Positions 56,510 through 64,000 of a stretch of DNA of 64,000 bases are shown here, piece by piece; positions within the stretch are counted from its first letter, which is position 1; each line of letters begins with the position of its first letter. The stretch covers positions 58,099,510 through 58,163,509 of the forward strand of contig CM018043.1 of NCBI GenBank assembly GCA_008638375.1. The letters are read 5' to 3'. Under the pieces are notes generated by a model. The model was not told the DNA's origin. It did no database searches and saw only the letters and a program-made list of their open reading frames with translations. Source of the DNA: Nyssa sinensis (taxonomy: Eukaryota > Streptophyta > Magnoliopsida > Cornales > Nyssaceae). The translations under genes and the position numbers were made by a program.

Positions 56510-58490
56510 ATGGCTCTTTGATATCTGCCATGAAAGGACTCGTCACGGGTTCAAAAGATGAATTGGGTTCTTTCAAATACTCTTGGCAATTTCTTTGTCT
56601 TCTTTGACACACCAAAACTATATTTGTGGGTCACTTTCATCAGTCGCCCATTTTGAAATTTACAATGGCATGTTCACGCGCCCAACAATATTGTGAATTT
56701 TCGAACGACGCAGCCCAAAACTTGTATTATTCATATATATATATATATATGTATATATAGACCATTCATTACTACATGCAATGGATGTATAATGTATTAA
56801 GTGACGTGAGAGATATACAATGGCGCCAACTGATAGCATCCGAGGTTGATACTACGTTTGATGTTTTTTTTTTTTTTGTTGGAATAAGTAAAATTGATTG
56901 TATTATAGACATTGATAATACATTGATGTTAATATGATTATATACGTGAAGACATGCACTTTAAAATATTTTATATTTAATACATATTTTACGTAATAAA
57001 GTTGATAAACATGCAAAAATTTTATATAGATCAATTCATATTCACAATAATTTAAATAATATAAATCACAAATGATATTTTTGGAAGGTTTATTTTCTTT
57101 CTTTTTGTTTTACTATTTTACTCAAATATAAACAATCGAACTCGAATTCGAATTCTCTTACTCCATATAGTCCTCTCAAATTAATGTCAAACCAAGAGAA
57201 TAAAAGTAATGCTATAAGATTTTTTATTTTTATTTAATTTACATACACGTGAAAGTGGAGTTTAGACAAATAAATATATAAATTATATATATATATATAT
57301 GTATATATGATGTTACAATCAAGTAACGTGTGGGTAAGTGTTGAGGGGACAAATTTCGAGTATATAAGTACTAATGAATATTATAATTATATTGTTTATA
57401 ACAAATTTTAATAGAATTTAATATTAATATTTAAACAAGTTGTATAAATGCTATTATTACTTGAAATAATTTTGAATTCATATTCTCTATAATACTTACT
57501 TCCTTCACACTCCCTGTTACAGTGTGATTTCAAAATATTGTAAGCAAAGATTGATAAAAACATTTTTTAAAAAACAAAGCAGAATAAGATCTACTTATTG
57601 AAAATAAAGGATAATAATTTATAAAATATAATTAATAATTTAAAATTAATTGTAGAAAAAAACTATTATAGATAGTATTTACTTACATAATAAATGTAAT
57701 TAGCCATTTTTTTCGCCTGCACAATTTTTTTCTTTATATATTAATTATTTACAAAATTGTCATTTGCTTGTTTTTTTTCAATGGACGATATTATTTTTGT
57801 TGGTAAGACTTACGATTATTTAGATGCATCATTTTGACCCGATTATTTTTATTGGTAAGACCCATGATACTCGAGTGAAGTATGATCTGATCGTCTTTTT
57901 CTCTTGACGATCTTGTCTTTCATAAATTAATTATTTATCAGATTATCATTTATTTATTTATTTTTCAATAGAGATGATTACTTTTGTTAGTGAAATTTAT
58001 AATTAAATATATTATTTTAATGTAATTATAATTATTTATTAAATTATCATTTATTTATTTATTAATAAAAACTACTTTCCTAAAGTCTATTTTCTACCAT
58101 TTGACTAGTAAGGGAAAGGCCCTTTCCAAATAAAAGAAAATATATAGAGCTTTTTCAATTGTTCGTCAAGCTTTCGAGCAACTCCTTCAACTGATAGCCA
58201 TGCAAAACACGGATTAATGACTAACTAATTTATTATTACATATGATAGCAATAGTTTTAGTGGGAGAGGTGACAGAAGCAACGTGATTCCGTCGTGATTT
58301 TGGATAGGAAACTATTCGGTGACAGGGAGGGGTATTGTCTACAGAAACTACCAATCAATTGTGCAATTCATTTAACTTTTCTTCCACATGCAATTCATTT
58401 ATTACCTTTTTTTTCTGCCTTCATTTATTATCTTTTAAACATGTCCTACAATGTGTGGGTAGCATTGTTACAATTATTTTTTGGATAATA
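56510..58490. other. Intergenic AT-rich DNA
   Basis: Holds TA microsatellites (about 56733-56757, 57286-57306) and three diverged copies of a 'ttaattattta..aattgtcatttgcttg / ttattttttcaat' motif (about 57734-57812, 57925-57990, 58025-58078). No gene is supported. Confidence 0.5.
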
Positions 58491-59755
58491 TTATTAAGGG
58501 ATGGTTTGGATATGGTTTAATTTAATATAAATTAAGTAATTTTGAAATAAAACTTAATTAATAAACTATTCACATATCAATTTGTTGGGATAAAATGATT
58601 TGGAAAGAAAAGAAAAGATTTAAGAAAAGTAATATCATTTTCTCTCGTTTGAATGTTTACGATGAAGAGAAAAGAGAAGGTTACGAGAGAAATAAAAATT
58701 ATTATTTCTTGTTTGAATGATTAGTGGGAGGAGAAATAAAAAAAAAGTATAAGAAATTATTAACAGTGCCTTTTTTTTTTTATATTTAAAAATTTTAATT
58801 CTTTCATTTATGTATGTTATAGTTGAAAAGAAGAGTCACAAGAGGTTTTTCAAACCCGATTGAATCTATAAGAAAAAACTTCCGAAAAGGTCTTTATCTT
58901 CATTTTCAAGTATTTTGAACTTCAAATATTCTTGATTCCCATCCAGAAAAGAAGTTTCATAAATTAGGCTATTTTTATAGTATGATGTATCTTTAAAGTG
59001 AAAGTTGAATTCGTCCGTTGTTTTTCTCTTTCCATTCACTCGGATCTCTTCCGTTTCATCGATTTTGTCCGGATCCTCCTTTTCTTCCAAAAAAAGGGAA
59101 GGAGAAGGATCTTCTTCGATGGATTCCTTTTGTCTTGTTTAGTCCCCTTCGTTTTGGAAGCTGTTTCTATTTCTACATTTGTTTCTTTCTCACTTTCCCT
59201 CATTTCTTCCGTTTTTGAGGTATCTTTCAGTTTCTTAGTAAGAATAGGTGACGGTGGATATTTTTGATATTTTAACAAAATTAATTAAATACATTTTTTC
59301 TCTCCAAATATCTTCTCCACGTTTGGAGAGAATTGTAGATGTATACTAAAACTCCCAAACTTTCTTTTCTCTTCATTAAAAATTTCAAAATGAAGAAATT
59401 TAAAAAAATCTCTCTACCTTAATTTTTTCTTTTCTCTCCATCCAAACGAGCTAGAGAGAGAAGAAAATTCATTTAATGAATTTTTCTAAATACTAAAAAT
59501 ATCCTTAAATGAATTATTTAAAAATTAAACAAGTGTCAATTAAAAAAGATAAAATTGTCAAATAATAATATCTATTTTCTTTAAATTTCTTTCCTGATCA
59601 TTCACACAAGTGATAATGATTTTCTTTTTCTCATTTCACTCATAGACTTTCGAACAAGATAAAAATAAATAATTTTTTTTCCTTTCTCTTTTATTTTAAA
59701 TTTTCTTTCATTTTCTTCTCTTTTCAACAATTCCAAACAAGCTATTAATAAACAT
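58491..59755. mobile_element. AT-rich repeat of about 1.26 kb enclosing plastid DNA
   Basis: The left edge TTATTAAGGGATGGTTTGGA and the reverse complement of the right edge (TTATTAATAGCTTGTTTGGA) form an imperfect inverted pair with GTTTGGA. Both inner flanks are purine/pyrimidine-biased (GAAAAGAGAAG on the left, CTTTTCTCTCC on the right), like the arms of a MITE. The ycf1 fragment lies in the middle. Boundaries are inferred. Confidence 0.4.
58815..59280 (-). pseudogene. ycf1: Nuclear plastid DNA fragment (NUPT): ycf1/TIC214
   Basis: Minus-strand frames give Ycf1 (TIC214, plastid inner-envelope import channel component) sequence in order: [20 protein letters not shown], then [14 protein letters not shown], then after a frame shift [52 protein letters not shown], and after another shift GFEKPLVTLLFNYN. 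These are conserved Ycf1 blocks. The frame breaks and the absence of flanking plastid sequence show a dead nuclear copy of about 465 bp. Confidence 0.9.
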
Positions 59756-59759
59756 TTTA

Positions 59760-61640
59760 TTGAAGAAAAATAAAAATATATAATAAAAAAACCAAATAAA
59801 GAAAATACTCTCCACAAACAAAATTTTCCACCAAAAAAAATACTGTCAAACAATCACAACCTAGGACTAATAGTGCACCACAGAAATGACAATAATGCTA
59901 AATGTCGAAGGTGGTTTTTGACTATCTTATTTTAAACGAGGGGGCTCTATCACTTCACTTTATTTTCTTTTAAAAAAAAAATTAATTAAATTTTAATAAT
60001 TTAAAGTTTTTTTCCGATTTCAAATAAAACTTTCGATTATCAATTATAATAATTTAGTTCCTTAATTTTTAATTTTATTTTAATTCAAATTAATTGTAAA
60101 TGTCCGTTAATAACTATTTCAAAATTATTACATTTTAATACCTTATCTTTTTATATAAACTTCAAAATAGGTATTATATAATAACTAAATATTTCAAAAA
60201 TATCGAAATAAAAATTTAAATATAAAAAAATATATTCAATTTAAAATTCAAAACATCTGTTTCACAAACTGATCCTGCCTGCTGTGAAAAAGACAACCAA
60301 TTGCGTGACAATCTGGGAATCTATAAGATTTAAACTCAACATGTTTGACAAAGAAAAGTAAATAACTAACGTCGGCAAATAAGATTGATTCACAGCTTTT
60401 CCTTGACCTCTCAAGCAATAGATCATAAATGCTTACAAATTGAGGAACTTTTCAGATGACTGGTCGGTCGTATGGTTTCATTCATAATTATACAATAATT
60501 TAAGATTAAAAAATCCCTGTTTTTTTTTTTTTTTTTAAATTTCCTAGATGATTATTTTTAATTTTTCTGACATGATTAAATATATAATTTTAATAATAAT
60601 AATTTTCAATTAAATTCATTCAAAATGATAATTTAATATCTTAATTAAAATTGTCGAGAGACTAATATTAATTGAAATCATAAATTTACTGTTTTACATT
60701 TAAAAATAATTACATTGACTTTCCTATAATATCTGATAATTATAATTTTTTTTTTTTATAATTTTTGATATTATACTATCATCTCTTATTAGAATTGTCA
60801 GGAGATTAATATTAATTAAAATCATAAATTTATTATTTTATCCTTAAGAATAATCATTTTGACTTTTCTGTGATATATGATAATTATAAAGATTTCTCCT
60901 ATGATATCGGAAAAGATAAGAAAAATCAATACAATATATAATGATATTTTAGTCATAAAAAAATTAAATTGAAATCCTAACACTATTAATAATAAATTTT
61001 ATACAAAAGAAAAATTTATATATTATCACTATAAAAAAAATCACACAAAAAATACGTGTAATTGTAACATGGAGGAGAAATTCAATATAATTATTCGTAT
61101 CTTAAAATATCATATAGAAGTAAATGGATTGACCGACAAAGTAAGGCGGCCTTGAGTTAATAATCCAAAGAAATAAAGAGCCAGTTTGCTAGGTATGCTC
61201 TTTGACATCTGCAATCATAGGACTCTACTCTTCATGGGTTAAAGTTAAACATTTGAATAATGAAATGGGTACGTTGGAATGCTATGTCACTTTCTTGCTC
61301 TTCATTACCCGCCAATTCTCTTTGTAATTAAATTCATATAAACTAATTAAATAAATAATTTTTCTTTGTACAGAATTATATATTAATTGGGTTTCTACCA
61401 CTTCCACTCGAAAAGATCACAAATGAGATCTTTGATTTCAAAAACATATAATTATTCTTTCATTTTGGAAATATCTGATCACAAAAGTGTATATTTTCCT
61501 TGTTTTTTTTTTATTAAAGCCTATAGCAGTGTGCGAGGGCGACGGCTCCCCAGGGATTGAGGGGTTTTGCTTTCAGTGGAGCTAACGGAAGGGAAATGTT
61601 TTCATTTAGAGGATAATTTGGAGTGTATTGTATTTTACCA

Positions 61641-61687
<47 letters not shown>

Positions 61688-63067
61688 TGTCTGTCTTGAG
61701 AGAAAAATTAAACGAAAAAGTATGTACATTCATCTATAAAAAAAAGTATGATATATTTTTCATAATAGAAAACTAAAGAGATAATTTCATCTTTTTAAAA
61801 AGTGGGAATAAGTAATTTACAAAATTAAAATTGCAAATAACATGAAAGAAAGAGAATTCAAAATGATTTATTATATTTCCTTATTATTCATATTTTTTCA
61901 GTAATTGTATTAGTTGTATGATTTAGTAGCAATTTATATTTGATTTAGATTTTTTTTTTGTTTGATCAAATTTGAGTTTTTAAGTTTAATATAAATAAAT
62001 AAATAAATCATATGAGATAATATATTTTAACAATTGAACTCGGATTAGATTGATGTATTAGAAGCTCCCTCATTAATATACAATAATACTTGTAATTTTA
62101 TAAATAAAAACAAAATTCAAACTCAAGGAGGAAGGATAATATGACATATATAATAGTATAAGTTGGCTCAAAACTCACTTGCATAGACAATATCCTAATT
62201 AATCCCAACATTTATTTTCTCTACCAATATATCTTGGAATATATCTGATTTTTTTTTTTTTTGGTGAATATATCTTGGAATACTCTTATTGATTGATCAT
62301 AGCTTGTGAGAAGAAACATTTCAAATAATGTAAATATAGGATAGCTAGGAGGATAATAATCTTAATAGGATATTCAGTGATTCAAATACCTTATTTCATA
62401 TGAGCTCGAACTTATAATAATATTGTTTCAATCAAAAAACGTCTATGAAGTGTTTTAATTTTTGAATGCTATTTCCTACAAGAGAAAAATAGTAAAAAAT
62501 CTCTGAAATAAAAATCTCAATTCGAAAACATTCATGATAAGTTTTTTCTATTTAAAAGATTCAAAGAATAAATTTTTACTACAAAATAGTTAAATTGTAG
62601 ACTTTCATCTTAACAACATTAAAAAATATTAGTGATTGGACTAAAATAATCTTAAAAATAAGTTTTTTAAAAATATTAAATAATTCTTAAAATAAATTCT
62701 TCAAATAAAAAAATATAATATTTTTTATTTATCTAGAAAGCCTAAAAATGAAATTCTCACTTCATAAAATATTATGACTTTTTTAGATTGAAGAATTTAT
62801 TATATATACTTTTAGTATTTTTTTTCTAAAATGTATTTTGAATGCTATTTAGTTTAATAAGTAATATTTTTTAACAGTGTTAAAATAAAAGTTAAAAATT
62901 AAAATTTTTATATTAAATTTTTTTATTTTAGATCTTTTAAATAAAAAAAACGTATCATGAATTTTTTTAATTGAAAAATTTATTATAGGTACTGTTTTAT
63001 ATTTTTTCCTAAAATTTAAAGGAATACCCATGAGAGTCATCTTCGTTTTGGGCCCATTGGATGTGTG

Positions 63068-63098
<31 letters not shown>

Positions 63099-64000
63099 AA
63101 TCGGAACTAACTGTAATGATACAGTCAAACTAGATGGGCATATAAGTATATGGTTGTGGAACAGGTATAAAGGCAGTTGTAGAATTTGGAATAAGTAAAG
63201 TCTTATGTTCAAATTGGTACATTTAATTAATCATTGTCTGGTCTTCCCAGCTGGTTGGCACCCCTCAATAAACTGACTGCAGCTTTGGATTTTTTGGCTA
63301 ATGCAAGAAAGGTATTAATAAAGTGGCAGCACAAAGAAACAATAGGTAGCATTTGTCATGGCTTTTTGTAAGCAGATGGCTACCTCACTTTGACTTTATC
63401 CAACTCTCAAATACAAACACAAAGCTTCATATCAATATCACAAAAATAAGAGAAAATTTTTAAAAAAAAAACAAATTGTCCTGGATTCCAATGTGGCCCT
63501 CAATATATTTTTTTTCACAAATTTTTTCTTATCACTATTGTCAACTGAATTTTTAAAAGAATTATTAGTTACCCCTTATGATATTTCATATTTTCACAAG
63601 AGGCCTCTAAATTTACGATCTCAATATGTCGTATATCTTACATTTTTAATTTCCTAACTCTCCACCACATCTAATAGATATTAAATATTTAACTTACACG
63701 TTCTCTAATAGTTTAATCTTTATATAAGTTAGTAGTTTAAGATGATACCAAAGGTGGAACTCGTCAAATTTTGTAATTTTTTTTTACACGTAAATCCACA
63801 ACTAAATTGGAGAAGGAAAAAAAAAAGTCTACTTCTAAGTTTTTCAACAAAAGAAAAAAATTTACATGTAAATCCGACTCCAATTTTAAGAAGAGTCTTT
63901 TTTTTTTCCTTTAAAATCTTCCAAACCAACTCGAAAAAAGAAAAATTTCTCCTTGAATTTTTCTCAAAAAATTCTAACTCTCTCCTAAATATATTTCCAG
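59760..64000. other. AT-rich intergenic tail of the window
   Basis: No gene is supported. Contents include a diverged tandem repeat (60639-60890), TA/TG microsatellites at about 61640-61681 and 63066-63098, T-rich runs, and GTTTGG-type fragments. Short frames here have the lysine/asparagine/phenylalanine bias of AT-rich non-coding DNA. Confidence 0.6.
60639..60890. repeat. Diverged direct repeat, unit about 146 bp
   Basis: A block with AATTGTCGAGAGACTAATAT ... ATTACATTGACTTTCCT at 60650-60745 recurs as AATTGTCAGGAGATTAATAT ... ATCATTTTGACTTTTCT at 60793-60890, in the same order and spacing. Confidence 0.75.

Noticed and set aside
58998..59267. 89-codon plus-strand hydrophobic frame
   Set aside because: Antisense of the ycf1 fragment, whose lysine/glutamate-rich sense strand explains the Phe/Ser/Leu composition.
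1..64000. CRISPR arrays, operons, bacterial-type systems, rRNA or tRNA genes
   Set aside because: Plant nuclear DNA with split genes; no such array and no tRNA cloverleaf noticed, although tRNA absence was not tested by a program.

Overview
This window is nuclear DNA of a flowering plant, most likely a woody eudicot. The evidence is AT-rich sequence, split genes with GT-AG introns, plant orthologues of housekeeping genes, plant LINE/SINE/TRIM/MITE repeats and a nuclear copy of plastid ycf1. The species cannot be named from the sequence. Fagales-like trees come to mind from the LINE 3' tails, but that is a weak guess.

Layout. (1) 1-10.5 kb, + strand: a 15-exon gene for a WDR55-type WD40 protein (CDS 1514-10511, 347 residues). 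(2) 11.9-23.8 kb, - strand: a 9-exon gene for TRAPPC11 (CDS 11899-23809, about 1182 residues once one apparent extra base is allowed for). It converges on WDR55. (3) About 25.1-25.6 kb: a broken F-box gene relic. (4) 29.0-41.7 kb, - strand: a 6-exon gene for an ARP1/RBM24-38-like single-RRM RNA-binding protein, spread over 12.8 kb because its 7.6-kb intron 2 holds a LINE that is itself split by a 2.08-kb TIR element. (5) About 42-64 kb: no convincing gene. It holds MITE families, a complete 311-bp TRIM retrotransposon, a tandemly duplicated foldback MITE, a SINE candidate, a plastid ycf1 fragment and many microsatellites.

The three genes have unrelated roles: CUL4-DDB1 or nucleolar scaffold, TRAPP membrane trafficking, and RNA binding. 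Nothing suggests they act as a cluster. Splice junctions were worked out by hand from phase and family similarity. WDR55 adds up to an exact multiple of three. TRAPPC11 and the RRM gene each come out exactly one base too long, at a point where the conserved protein continues in the next frame, so each carries either a real frameshift or an assembly indel.

I found no undescribed multi-gene system. The most informative items are the mobile elements with exact target-site duplications, most of them inside introns, the two single-base frame breaks, a GC-AG intron in TRAPPC11, and the ycf1 insertion inside what looks like an AT-rich repeat.
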